A stretch of 41,363 bases of DNA, taken from the IMG/VR virus record IMGVR_UViG_3300009163_000072, positions 1-41,363 of that record; one strand, written 5' to 3'. Position numbers and translations under genes: made by a program. The notes below the pieces were generated by a model. It was not told the DNA's origin, searched no databases, and saw only the letters and a list, made by a program, of their open reading frames with translations. This DNA comes from a virus. Below are positions 24,148 through 30,919 of the stretch, one piece after another. Positions within the stretch are counted from its first letter, which is position 1. The number at the start of each line of letters is the position of its first letter.

Positions 24148-25892
24148 GCAACTACCAAAAAATAACAGCACTCGGAATTAAGTGCAAGGACATCTCAGGA
24201 CAACAGAAGGTTAATTGCCCGTTCTGTGTAGATGGGAGATCAAACAAGAAGGATAAGAGTCTATCTGTCAATGTGGAGATGGGTGTGTACAAGTGTCACT
24301 ACCCAGCCTGCCCGGCATCAGAGGGTAAGAGTGTAAATATTCACGAGAAGAAAGTTGAATACGTGAGACCTGTCTCTCGATTGCAGAAGGTGAGTGATAA
24401 AGTTGTCTCTTGGTTTGAATCCAGAGGTATATCAAATAACACTCTCCTCCAATTTAAAGTTACAGAGGAGGAACAGTTCTTCCCTCAAGTGCAGAAGAAG
24501 CGAAATGCAATTTGCTTTAACTACTTTAAGAATGATCTTTTGGTCAATGTAAAGTACCGTGATGCGGAGAAGAATTTCCGTATGGTTTCTGGAGCAGAAT
24601 TGATCATGTACAATTTGGCTTCATTAGAGGGCTATAAATGGTGTGTAATCGTTGAAGGTGAAATGGACTGCCTCTCGATGCATGAAAGTGGAATCTACCC
24701 TGTCGTAAGCGTCCCAAACGGAGCCTCTAAGGGTAATCAGAATCTTAAATACTTGGATAACTGTATTGATGACTTTGCCGGCATGGATAAAATCATCATT
24801 TTTACAGATAGTGATTCGGCAGGACTTTCTCTACGCGATGAGCTGACAAGGAGGCTTGGTCGGGAGAGAATATGGTACGTAAATTCTATCGATGGTTGTA
24901 AGGATGCCAATGATATACTTATCACCTACGGATCAGAGATGTTACAGAAGGTAATAGCAGAGGCTTATCAAATACCGATAGAGGGTATAGAAAAGGTAAA
25001 TGATGTAAGGGATAAGATAAATGATATATATCTTAATGGTTTTCCAACAGGACTTAAGGCCGGATATCCAATTCTTGATGATCATATTTCTTTTAGGGGT
25101 TCGGAGTTTACAATAATTACAGGTACGCCCAACGCAGGTAAGTCTACATTCTTGAGTAATATCATTGTGAGACTTGCTGCAAAGCACTCTTGGAAGATAG
25201 CAATGTTTTCCCCAGAAAAGCAACCTACAGAGATTTTATTTACAGAGTTAGCTGAACTTTTTATAGGTAAGTCTTTCTTCTCATACAATCCGATAAACAA
25301 GATGACCGAGAAGGAGGTTGATGTTGCCCGTGAGTTTGTGGAAGACATGTTCTTCTTCATGAAGATTGATGAGATGGATGTAACCATAGACGGTATCCTA
25401 GATAAGGCTGCCGAACTAGTAAAGAGGAATGGAATTAACTGTCTCGTAATAGATCCGTGGAACTACGTAGAGCATCAAGTCCCAAAAGGCATGAGCGAAA
25501 CACAATATATATCAGAGGCATTAACAAAAGTAAAAAGATTTAAAGATCGTTATGGAGTACACGTTTTCCTTGTCGCACACCCGACTAAAATTAGAAAAGA
25601 GAATGGAGCTTATGTTGTCCCTACTCTCTACGACATCGCTGGTTCAGCGCATTTCTTCAACAAATGTGACAATGGTTTTGTGGTCTATAGAGATTACGCA
25701 ACTGGAGAGACACAGGTCCACATTCAGAAAATTAGGTGGTCTTTTGTAGGAAGAGTTGGAGAAGTTAGATTCGTATACGATGTAAAGTGCAAGCGTTTTA
25801 CTGAGATAGGAAGCGAGGAGAGATTTAGCCCAATGAATGATTACGAACAAAAAAATGATGAAGTTTATGGAAACGAGGATATACCATTCTGA
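24144..25892 (+). CDS. Primase-helicase, T7 gp4-like, 582 aa
   Basis: The N-terminal zinc ribbon has CPFC (near residues 25-28) and CHYPAC (near 51-56), for template reading. A TOPRIM primase domain follows (VIVEGEMDCLSMHESGIYPV near 168; IIIFTDSDSAG near 215). The RecA-like helicase core has Walker A TPNAGKST near 330 and Walker B CLVIDPWN near 432, with HLVAHPTKIRK-type motifs afterwards (VHVFLVAHPTKIRKENG). The length and order are those of a fused primase and replicative helicase. The protein ends in NEDIPF, like an SSB C-terminal tip. It starts within the stop of the winged-helix gene. Confidence 0.9.
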   Translation: MSNYQKITALGIKCKDISGQQKVNCPFCVDGRSNKKDKSLSVNVEMGVYKCHYPACPASEGKSVNIHEKKVEYVRPVSRLQKVSDKVVSWFESRGISNNTLLQFKVTEEEQFFPQVQKKRNAICFNYFKNDLLVNVKYRDAEKNFRMVSGAELIMYNLASLEGYKWCVIVEGEMDCLSMHESGIYPVVSVPNGASKGNQNLKYLDNCIDDFAGMDKIIIFTDSDSAGLSLRDELTRRLGRERIWYVNSIDGCKDANDILITYGSEMLQKVIAEAYQIPIEGIEKVNDVRDKINDIYLNGFPTGLKAGYPILDDHISFRGSEFTIITGTPNAGKSTFLSNIIVRLAAKHSWKIAMFSPEKQPTEILFTELAELFIGKSFFSYNPINKMTEKEVDVAREFVEDMFFFMKIDEMDVTIDGILDKAAELVKRNGINCLVIDPWNYVEHQVPKGMSETQYISEALTKVKRFKDRYGVHVFLVAHPTKIRKENGAYVVPTLYDIAGSAHFFNKCDNGFVVYRDYATGETQVHIQKIRWSFVGRVGEVRFVYDVKCKRFTEIGSEERFSPMNDYEQKNDEVYGNEDIPF

Positions 25893-26289
25893 TCCAGCAT
25901 TTCAATACGGCCTTAGGCAAGTGGCAATCACATCTTATAAAGATGGGGAGTTAACTGGCTCAAATCAAGACTTTTATGAAAACATAGAGGCCGTTTACAT
26001 CTGTATGGATAAAAAATATGTAGAAATAATTGAAGTTTTATTTGCATTCTGTGAGAAAAATGTTAGATATTTGCGAAAGAATAATTTAATACCGAAAGAA
26101 GTAAATGAAAACATCAAGAAGAACTCAAGTAATAGAACTTGTAAGGAGCTTGGTCTCGGAAAGCCAAATGGTTCAAAAAAGTACCAGGAAAAATATCTAC
26201 GTAATCTATACAAATTCGTCTACTGGGATTTTATTCAAAATTACTCAATAGATCAGGTAAAAGAAATGTTTAACAAAATAAATAAATAA
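25837..26289 (+). CDS. Unknown 150-aa protein overlapping the helicase end
   Basis: The frame runs on after the helicase, overlapping it by 56 nt if the ATG at 25837 is used. Later ATGs at 25855, 25858 and 25867 (METRIYHSDPAFQYGLRQVA) would shorten it by 6-10 residues and lower the overlap, and 25867 may be the real start. The protein has IEAVYICMDKKYVEIIEVLF and a Lys/Asn-rich helical C-terminal half (KKYQEKYLRNLYKFVYWDFI; YSIDQVKEMFNKINK). No family is recognised. Placement between helicase and DnaA-like gene suggests a replication role. Confidence 0.55.
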   Translation: MITNKKMMKFMETRIYHSDPAFQYGLRQVAITSYKDGELTGSNQDFYENIEAVYICMDKKYVEIIEVLFAFCEKNVRYLRKNNLIPKEVNENIKKNSSNRTCKELGLGKPNGSKKYQEKYLRNLYKFVYWDFIQNYSIDQVKEMFNKINK

Positions 26290-26291
26290 AA

Positions 26292-26804
26292 ATGACAACA
26301 GAAAAAAAACAAAAGGAAATTCACTTCGGTGATATTTTAGAGTATGTGCCAAATGATCGTAAGGAAAGATTCATTAGCGATTTAATTTTATATGTACCTC
26401 ACCTAAAAGAAGAGGCTGATAAATTTAGCCACGTGATTCACAATGTAGCCATTGGTACTAATATGAGAAACTACATTAACCTCATGAAAGACATGGCTCT
26501 AAAAGTTTATAACGCCACAGGAGAAAAAGATAGAAAAGCAGCAAACATTCTCTATAGACGTTTGGTGTACTGGATGATGTACAAAACATTACCTGTTACA
26601 TTAGAAGGTGTTGCGAGCGAGTTTGACAGCAAAAACCACGCGACTGTTTTGCACGGAGTTAATATGTTTGAGGATTGTATGGAAACATCGTGGAAGGATA
26701 GAATGATTGTACAATATTTTGTTGAGAAGATGGAGGAACTTGGATATCCACAGCCGAGGCAGGTATACAAAGAATTAGTTTTTAAATTAAACATTCAACA
26801 CTAA
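26292..26804 (+). CDS. DnaA domain IV-like protein, 170 aa
   Basis: The C-terminal half matches the DnaA DNA-binding domain: helices around ILYRRLVYWMMYKTLPVTLE, then GVASEFDSKNHATVLHGVNM (near residues 105-125), in which NHATVLHGV aligns with the DHTTVLHA signature that contacts DnaA boxes. There is no AAA+ domain, and the N-terminal 90 residues are helical and charged (SHVIHNVAIGTNMRNYINLM). The protein could bind DnaA-box DNA on the phage or host origin and act as an initiator or decoy. It is 2 nt after the previous stop and 7 nt before the next start. Recognition is by motif. Confidence 0.7.
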   Translation: MTTEKKQKEIHFGDILEYVPNDRKERFISDLILYVPHLKEEADKFSHVIHNVAIGTNMRNYINLMKDMALKVYNATGEKDRKAANILYRRLVYWMMYKTLPVTLEGVASEFDSKNHATVLHGVNMFEDCMETSWKDRMIVQYFVEKMEELGYPQPRQVYKELVFKLNIQH

Positions 26805-26811
26805 AAGCACA

Positions 26812-27048
26812 ATGGAGATCACGATTGAAAAGCCGCATCAAACTATTTACCATTTTAATGGTGAGGTTATCTTAGACATGAAGTATGAATACACCCTTAC
26901 TAAGATTGTTAACTTTGCAGGAACCTCATATGAGGTAGAAGCTCACCCATCTTCAAGCGAAACAAATTGGGGAAGCTGGAACGAGTTAAAAAAACAATTC
27001 GTTGAGGATATTATTGTTAAACACTACGAGACACATGGAGCAGAGTAA
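26812..27048 (+). CDS. Unknown 78-aa protein
   Basis: Small beta-rich protein: MEITIEKPHQTIYHFNGEVI, YEYTLTKIVNFAGTSYEVEA, and a helical end NELKKQFVEDIIVKHYETHG. The start is 7 nt after the DnaA-like gene, and its last bases overlap the next gene by 14 nt, so all are translated from one message. No family is recognised. Confidence 0.6.
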   Translation: MEITIEKPHQTIYHFNGEVILDMKYEYTLTKIVNFAGTSYEVEAHPSSSETNWGSWNELKKQFVEDIIVKHYETHGAE

Positions 27049-27274
27049 GACCACTATAAGCAAAGTAAAGTACAATTACAAGGATGAAAAAAGTTCAAAT
27101 ACTCTTGAAAGTGTAATTGCAGATCTTCGTAAAAGGGAAGAAAAAGGTTTGAAAGAATATGGGACCACAGTTGATCGAAAAGATCTAATTTTGAAAGACT
27201 GGATAAAAGAAGCCTATGAAGAAACCCTTGACCTTGCCGTCTACCTACGAAGAGCTATGGATGACATACAATGA
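27035..27274 (+). CDS. MazG-like nucleotide pyrophosphohydrolase-type small protein, 79 aa
   Basis: The start is placed at the ATG at 27035 (MEQSKTTISKVKYNYKDEKS), not the longer frame at 27002. The protein carries the stretch ADLRKREEKGLKEYGTTVDR and DWIKEAYEETLDLAVYLRRA, a signature of small phage MazG-like proteins that contribute E-E-x-x-E/D metal ligands for cleaving dNTPs or dNTP analogues. Members with only this core may need to form oligomers. Role: keep unwanted nucleotides out of phage DNA or alter the pool. Enzyme activity is inferred from the family. Confidence 0.6.
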   Translation: MEQSKTTISKVKYNYKDEKSSNTLESVIADLRKREEKGLKEYGTTVDRKDLILKDWIKEAYEETLDLAVYLRRAMDDIQ

Positions 27275-27353
27275 AGAAAAAGATAATTACATTCCTGTGG
27301 TAATAACTGTAATGGATTACGAATACGAAGAAGATAAAAAATATGGAAAATAA
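27261..27353 (+). CDS. Possible 30-aa small protein
   Basis: ATG at 27261 opens MTYNEEKDNYIPVVITVMDY, ending EYEEDKKYGK. It overlaps the MazG-like gene by 14 nt and the next small gene by 11 nt, typical of a compact operon. It is acidic with no recognised family. Its short length makes it uncertain. Confidence 0.3.
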   Translation: MTYNEEKDNYIPVVITVMDYEYEEDKKYGK

Positions 27354-27489
27354 CTTGCTTTTTTTAAAACACTTAATTAAGAACATGCATCCTGACTGGA
27401 GTGATGCTCAGGTAGAAATGGAGGCTCTTCGCACTTCCTTAAATCAAAATGATGATGATGAGGATGGGTGCCTATACTGTGGATCATAA
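27343..27489 (+). CDS. Small acidic protein with a C-terminal CLYCG, 48 aa
   Basis: ATG at 27343 gives MENNLLFLKHLIKNMHPDWS, then AQVEMEALRTSLNQNDDDED and GCLYCGS at the end. The C-x-x-C ending may bind metal or be redox active; with only two cysteines it would need a partner. It follows the MazG-like gene and ends 45 nt before a promoter. No family is recognised. Confidence 0.5.
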   Translation: MENNLLFLKHLIKNMHPDWSDAQVEMEALRTSLNQNDDDEDGCLYCGS

Positions 27490-27534
27490 CATCCTGCTGT
27501 TAATATCTTTTCATTAACTTTATAAAATTATTTA

Positions 27535-27542
27535 TACCTTTG
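27535..27542 (+). promoter_or_regulatory. TAnnTTTG promoter abutting the next ATG
   Basis: TACCTTTG lies 5 nt before the ATG at 27548. Transcription from such an element starts about 7 nt downstream, so the message would begin at or next to the start codon and be nearly leaderless. There is no good TTTG at -33. Confidence 0.5.
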
Positions 27543-27547
27543 TAACT

Positions 27548-27649
27548 ATGAATAACTGGTTTATTTTAGCCTTAGCTATTGCGTGCCTAATTGCTATTGC
27601 TTCTTTTTTAGATAATGGCAACAATAATCAAAACGGACTGTCCGCATGA
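27548..27649 (+). CDS. Single-span membrane peptide, 33 aa
   Basis: ATG at 27548 gives MNNWFILALAIACLIAIASF followed by a polar tail LDNGNNNQNGLSA. One clear membrane segment covers residues 4-20. It overlaps the nuclease-like gene by 4 nt. A small membrane peptide next to replication genes may alter the host membrane or act as a superinfection factor; the role is unknown. Confidence 0.5.
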   Translation: MNNWFILALAIACLIAIASFLDNGNNNQNGLSA

Positions 27650-28134
27650 CGATTATATTAAATGAATCTGAAGTTCACTTTTTGAGAACTATTGCTTCTA
27701 CAAGATCATTTGTAAGCAGAAGAAAAAATGTATTAGACCAAAAGTTTGCCTCGAATAAGTCTGGTTTTGAAATTGACTTTGACGGTTGTCTCTCTGAATA
27801 CGCTTTTTGCAAATGGCACAACATTCACTTTAATCTCTCTTTTGGAGACGATACAGCAGGTCAGCCAGACTGCGTGTATAAGAACTTAACAATAGACATC
27901 AAAAGCACACGCTTGCCTAAGGGCCGTATGATTGTTAAGTTAAATCCTCAGCCGATGGATATGTATGTTCTAGCTATTGTAGAAGATGACTACACAATTC
28001 GTTTTGCTGGATACTCTCGCTCGGAAGATATAAAAAAAGATGAGAATGTCCGCAACCTCGGAACAGGAGATTCGTATGTACTAGAACAAGATCAACTATT
28101 AAGATTTAAAGAAAATGCACACAAAAAAAATTAA
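27646..28134 (+). CDS. PD-(D/E)XK-like nuclease, 162 aa
   Basis: Residues: a helix near LRTIASTRSFVSRRKNVLDQ, then DGCLSEYAFCKWHNIHFNLS, the acidic E in LSEYAF, PDCVYKNLTIDIKSTRLPKG with D-x(9)-DIKST, matching the E-x(n)-D-x(n)-(D/E)-x-K core used by phage exonucleases and resolvase-like nucleases. The length is short for RecB-like nucleases but normal for small phage ones. It follows the membrane peptide and precedes two small genes in one message. Cutting specificity is unknown. Confidence 0.6.
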   Translation: MTIILNESEVHFLRTIASTRSFVSRRKNVLDQKFASNKSGFEIDFDGCLSEYAFCKWHNIHFNLSFGDDTAGQPDCVYKNLTIDIKSTRLPKGRMIVKLNPQPMDMYVLAIVEDDYTIRFAGYSRSEDIKKDENVRNLGTGDSYVLEQDQLLRFKENAHKKN

Positions 28135-28318
28135 GAAGACATTCTTCCACGATCAGGAGGAAGGAAAGTTACTAGAAGTAACAGAATGGGCCAATGGCGC
28201 AGGAGTAGACTTTTCTATAAGCGATGACAAGGGTAGACAACTAATTCCTCTCTCCTATAGAGACGCTAAGAACTTGCGTAGATTAATTCGGCACATACTA
28301 CGCCCTAATGTTGATTAG
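28115..28318 (+). CDS. Unknown 67-aa protein
   Basis: Starts MHTKKIKKTFFHDQEEGKLL within the end of the nuclease-like gene (overlap 20 nt), with strands EVTEWANGAGVDFSISDDKG and a C-terminal helix DAKNLRRLIRHILRPNVD. The basic N-terminus and C-terminus suggest nucleic-acid contact. No family is recognised. Confidence 0.55.
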   Translation: MHTKKIKKTFFHDQEEGKLLEVTEWANGAGVDFSISDDKGRQLIPLSYRDAKNLRRLIRHILRPNVD

Positions 28319-28562
28319 AGGCTATTATATAGAGGCTATGGAGGTATTGACTAATACTGGAGGAGTTGATTTCTTTGATCTCACCCCAACAGAACAATTA
28401 GTTGCCACTATGTTTGATATCCGGGATGTAATGTCTATAAGACAGGTGGATGAGTTAGTTCCAGAATATACTGTAATAGAAATAGGCATGGGAAACCCAC
28501 GCCTATTCAAACTATCTTATGATTCAATTAAGTCTATTTTTATGAACAGAGATTCTATTTAA
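28308..28562 (+). CDS. Unknown 84-aa protein
   Basis: The ATG at 28308 overlaps the previous stop by 11 nt; an inner start at 28338 (MEVLTNTGGVDFFDLTPTEQ) is possible. Rest: VATMFDIRDVMSIRQVDELV and YTVIEIGMGNPRLFKLSYDS. Last gene of the replication message before the convergent minus-strand gene, with stop codons overlapping by 4 nt. No family is recognised. Confidence 0.5.
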   Translation: MLIRGYYIEAMEVLTNTGGVDFFDLTPTEQLVATMFDIRDVMSIRQVDELVPEYTVIEIGMGNPRLFKLSYDSIKSIFMNRDSI

Positions 28563-28894
28563 AGATCTCTTCCGTCCATAGCGTATACGTTTACTTTTGC
28601 GTATGGAATGTTAACGCTAGCCGCGTTATTAATTACTCCCATCTCAGCAATGTAACAAGCGTACCCATCGATATCTTGATAATAATCTGAGCAATATTGT
28701 ATAGTATTTGCAATTAAATTAGCATTAGAATTAGTAATCGTACTTTGATCATATACGCTTGGTAAAAATTTAGCTGCGTCAGCAGTTATAACAAAAGAAG
28801 TTAAAAAAGTAACCTTACTAAAATCAGTAAGTGGATCTCCGCCATTATTATTAACTCGGATATATTCCTTTCTATTTAAATCGAATGCGTTCAT
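28559..28894 (-). CDS. Unknown 111-aa protein on the minus strand
   Basis: Starts MNAFDLNRKEYIRVNNNGGD; contains VTFLTSFVITADAAKFLPSV and ends in a beta-like VNIPYAKVNVYAMDGRDL. Its promoter is TATCTTTG on the minus strand 18 nt upstream. It is convergent with the 84-aa gene and is one of the few minus-strand genes inside the plus-strand half. A virion or accessory role is possible; no family is recognised. Confidence 0.6.
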   Translation of the reverse strand: MNAFDLNRKEYIRVNNNGGDPLTDFSKVTFLTSFVITADAAKFLPSVYDQSTITNSNANLIANTIQYCSDYYQDIDGYACYIAEMGVINNAASVNIPYAKVNVYAMDGRDL

Positions 28895-28911
28895 AGTATA
28901 AAATGTTTAAA

Positions 28912-28919
28912 CAAAGATA
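28912..28919 (-). promoter_or_regulatory. TAnnTTTG promoter of the 111-aa gene
   Basis: On the minus strand TATCTTTG fits TAnnTTTG, 18 nt before the ATG at 28894. It is preceded (on the minus strand) by an A-rich region and by the end of the next small gene. Confidence 0.6.
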
Positions 28920-28983
28920 TTACTTTTTCTTTTAGCAATTCCATTTTTTTAGAGAAAGTGCCTTTCTTGTTGGTTTTCCTTTT

Positions 28984-29121
28984 TCATCGTCCTTGACCTT
29001 TATAAGATTTAACATAATTCTTAGAAGTCTTAGAGCAAGAGCATTTTGTTTTTGCAATGACACCAGGTCTTTTAACCTTTGGCTTCTTCTTGAAATTAGA
29101 TGTACTCTGTACCTTTGCCAT
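28984..29121 (-). CDS. Small basic protein with a C-x-C, 45 aa
   Basis: The ATG at 29121 gives MAKVQSTSNFKKKPKVKRPG, then VIAKTKCSCSKTSKNYVKSY and KGQGR. Small basic proteins with a KTK-C-x-C/K-x-SKNYxKxYxGQG layout are frequent in phages of Bacteroidota; I recognise the pattern but not a function. It begins 3 nt after the stop of the 149-aa basic gene on the same strand, so both form one message. It could bind DNA or RNA. Confidence 0.6.
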   Translation of the reverse strand: MAKVQSTSNFKKKPKVKRPGVIAKTKCSCSKTSKNYVKSYKGQGR

Positions 29122-29124
29122 GTC

Positions 29125-29574
29125 TTATGATCTCTTTAATTTGTTAGCCTTTCTATTAGCAGCTATTGCATTCTTAGCAGAGTATTTTCTACCTGTACTA
29201 GCGTCAGTAATAGAGAAGCGAGATTTTCCTCCTGCTCTCTTAGTCTTAGTCGTAGTAACATCACCATCAACCTTAGTCTTAGTCTTATTACCTTTGTTAT
29301 CCACCTTAACCTCTCTCGACTTAAGGACCTTCTTCTCTTCTCCTGCAAGTGAGCTAACTTCCTTTATGCTGTAGAAACGATCCTTACCTGTACCTTTCTT
29401 CCAAGGCATAGTTATAGATACAGCTTTTTTAGTTGTCTTTTCTGGCGAGTAAGGATATTCATTAGATAACTCCCAAGTAGTTTTTCCTTTTGTAAGGACT
29501 CCTGTTTTTTTATTATACTTAAGAGGACTCCTTGAACTCTCAGTTGTTTTTTTGTCTTTAGGGAATATTGGCAT
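29125..29574 (-). CDS. Lysine/threonine-rich basic protein, 149 aa
   Basis: The start is the ATG at 29574 (MPIFPKDKKTTESSRSPLKY), 25 nt after a TACCTTTG promoter; a longer frame upstream is rejected. The whole protein is rich in Lys and Thr with beta-like repeats (LKYNKKTGVLTKGKTTWELS; REVKVDNKGNKTKTKVDGDV) and ends SAKNAIAANRKANKLKRS. The pattern resembles that of the plus-strand protein at 33681-34169, including an xANKLxK-type segment, so they may be related. A nucleic-acid-binding role is likely from charge; no family is recognised. Confidence 0.6.
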   Translation of the reverse strand: MPIFPKDKKTTESSRSPLKYNKKTGVLTKGKTTWELSNEYPYSPEKTTKKAVSITMPWKKGTGKDRFYSIKEVSSLAGEEKKVLKSREVKVDNKGNKTKTKVDGDVTTTKTKRAGGKSRFSITDASTGRKYSAKNAIAANRKANKLKRS

Positions 29575-29598
29575 GACGTAATTTTTATTAGTTGTAAA

Positions 29599-29606
29599 CA
29601 AAGGTA
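29599..29606 (-). promoter_or_regulatory. TAnnTTTG promoter of the basic-protein message
   Basis: On the minus strand TACCTTTG is an exact TAnnTTTG 25 nt upstream of the ATG at 29574. It is divergent from the small zinc-ribbon-like gene at 29632. Confidence 0.6.
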
Positions 29607-29631
29607 TAAAAAAAAATATTATCTTGCACGC

Positions 29632-29793
29632 ATGAAAAAGCAAAAAAGTAAATGCCCTGAATGTGGGTACTATAACGCTCACCAATTAGGCTGCTCTCAG
29701 ATCGGAAAGAAGCCACTCCTATGCGATATAATCAAAGACTATAAGTCAAGTCTCAATTCTGGAGAGGAGTACAAACTTCCTAATAATATTTAA
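29632..29793 (+). CDS. Small zinc-ribbon-like protein, 53 aa
   Basis: ATG at 29632 gives MKKQKSKCPECGYYNAHQLG, CSQIGKKPLLCDIIKDYKSS and the tail LNSGEEYKLPNNI. Cys8, Cys11, Cys21 and Cys31 could form a metal site. It is divergent from the basic-protein gene and followed by a promoter/operator region. Likely a nucleic-acid- or protein-binding accessory protein; the family is unknown. Confidence 0.5.
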   Translation: MKKQKSKCPECGYYNAHQLGCSQIGKKPLLCDIIKDYKSSLNSGEEYKLPNNI

Positions 29794-29800
29794 AATTGTT

Positions 29801-29843
29801 AATAACTTAATTTGTTATTTGTTTTCTGTTATTCGTACATTTG
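29801..29843 (+). promoter_or_regulatory. Promoter with overlapping inverted repeat
   Basis: TTTG at 29811-29814 and TACATTTG at 29836-29843, separated by 21 nt, form a promoter for the 90-aa gene. An inverted repeat AATAAC (29801-29806) and GTTATT (29814-29819) overlaps the -33 half and may be an operator. Confidence 0.6.
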
Positions 29844-29858
29844 TGAAAATAATACAAA

Positions 29859-30131
29859 ATGAGTCAGTTAAATTTAACAAGTAGTGGGGTAGAAGCCTTT
29901 GCTGAGGCATTTGAAAAATTGCTAATAGAGCTATTGGCCCTTAATCTGGATGCCAGTAATGAGGAGATCGTAGGATCCGCAGTAAAGTTAATGGCTGGAT
30001 TCGAAGGCATATCACATGAGCCTCTCACAGAAATGAGGAACAACCCTGATTTTCAAAACTACGCAAGATTATTCCGTGCCTCATTAGAAGAAAAAGATAC
30101 AGATGAAGATAGTGAAGCAGCTAGTGTATGA
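29859..30131 (+). CDS. Unknown acidic 90-aa protein
   Basis: Starts MSQLNLTSSGVEAFAEAFEK and is strongly helical and acidic (LLIELLALNLDASNEEIVGS; LFRASLEEKDTDEDSEAASV). Good promoter 16 nt upstream. It overlaps the small gene at 30103 by 29 nt. No family is recognised; a helical dimer with an acidic tail suggests a binding or mimic protein. Confidence 0.6.
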   Translation: MSQLNLTSSGVEAFAEAFEKLLIELLALNLDASNEEIVGSAVKLMAGFEGISHEPLTEMRNNPDFQNYARLFRASLEEKDTDEDSEAASV

Positions 30132-30231
30132 GCGAATGCTCCGCAAGACCTTTAGTGAGGAAATCTCCGATGATTTGAAGCTAGAGGTCTTGACGTGGGT
30201 ACTCTCTCAAATGAATAAGAAAGAAAAATAA
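30103..30231 (+). CDS. Small 42-aa protein
   Basis: ATG at 30103, preceded by an A/G-rich stretch, gives MKIVKQLVYERMLRKTFSEE, ISDDLKLEVLTWVLSQMNKK and EK. It overlaps the previous gene by 29 nt. A helical, mostly amphipathic peptide with no family. Starts at 30138 are also possible. Confidence 0.45.
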   Translation: MKIVKQLVYERMLRKTFSEEISDDLKLEVLTWVLSQMNKKEK

Positions 30232-30238
30232 AACTGTA

Positions 30239-30347
30239 CCTGCCTGAAACGCAGAGTCCCTTGCAGATGGTCGCGACATTATTGCAAGTAGCTGTGCTAG
30301 ACCTCGCAAAGGCTGCTAACACATAACACCAAGCTAAAGTCGGGTGT
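30239..30347 (+). ncRNA. Structured intercistronic RNA, unrecognised class
   Basis: Between the stop at 30231 and the ATG at 30368 the RNA can form at least four helices: CTGC/GCAG (30240-30243, 30251-30254), CTTGCA/TGCAAG (30260-30265, 30283-30288), TGTGCTAG/CTAACACA with one mismatch (30293-30300, 30316-30323) enclosing CCT/AGG, and ACACC/GGTGT (30326-30330, 30343-30347). The last helix ends 20 nt before the start codon, as the ribozymes at 36.3-37.2 kb do. It shares CTGAAACGC with the tRNA-like element at 36056-36064. It could be a processing element, riboswitch or ribozyme; no known class fits. Confidence 0.4.
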
Positions 30348-30367
30348 AAATTTTAAAACTAAATACA

Positions 30368-30706
30368 ATGTCAGGAGGAGCCTTTGATTACAACCAACGC
30401 TTAATTGCGGATATCGCTGATGAGATTGAGAGTCTTATCGAAACGAACGGTGCTAAAAAGACCGAAGAGGAATTAAAAGATTACCCCTGGAAAACAGAGG
30501 AGTGGTACAAGGAGTTCCCTGATGAGCTTTATCGTTACAAGTATCCCGATGAGGTCGTGGAGGAATTTAAGAATGCCGCCAAATATTTAAGACTTGCCTA
30601 CGTCTACGCTAAAAGAGTAGACTGGTTAATTTCTGGAGATGATGGAGAGGAGTCCTTCCTAGAGCGATTAAAAGAGGAACTAGAAAAACTAAAAAGCCAT
30701 GAGTGA
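30368..30706 (+). CDS. Phage protein of the MSGGAFDYNQ type, 112 aa
   Basis: Begins MSGGAFDYNQRLIADIADEI and continues as an acidic helical protein (ESLIETNGAKKTEEELKDYP; EVVEEFKNAAKYLRLAYVYA) with a conserved-looking VDWLISGDDGEESF. Proteins that start with MSGGxFDYxQ are common in phages; function is unknown, sometimes suggested to be regulatory. The first of four tightly spaced small genes. Confidence 0.65.
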   Translation: MSGGAFDYNQRLIADIADEIESLIETNGAKKTEEELKDYPWKTEEWYKEFPDELYRYKYPDEVVEEFKNAAKYLRLAYVYAKRVDWLISGDDGEESFLERLKEELEKLKSHE

Positions 30707-30917
30707 GAAGAAGCAAACCTCGGTAGATGTCCTCTACGAAATACTATGGGATTGTCCAAGAGATAAGTGGGAGTGGAATGCATTACTCAAGGAGGTAAGG
30801 GAAATACATAAGCAGGAGATGAAGGATTTGTATCTTGCTCATGTGACTAAAGTTCCTCGCCTGAGAGAAATCTTCGAGAAACAATTTGAGGAATACTACA
30901 CGAATACATTTGAGTAA
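30699..30917 (+). CDS. Unknown acidic 72-aa protein
   Basis: Starts MSEKKQTSVDVLYEILWDCP; overlaps the previous gene by 8 nt and ends 2 nt before the next. Contains EWNALLKEVREIHKQEMKDL and a C-terminal helix. A purely helical, charged phage protein with no recognised family. Confidence 0.55.
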   Translation: MSEKKQTSVDVLYEILWDCPRDKWEWNALLKEVREIHKQEMKDLYLAHVTKVPRLREIFEKQFEEYYTNTFE

Positions 30918-30919
30918 TT

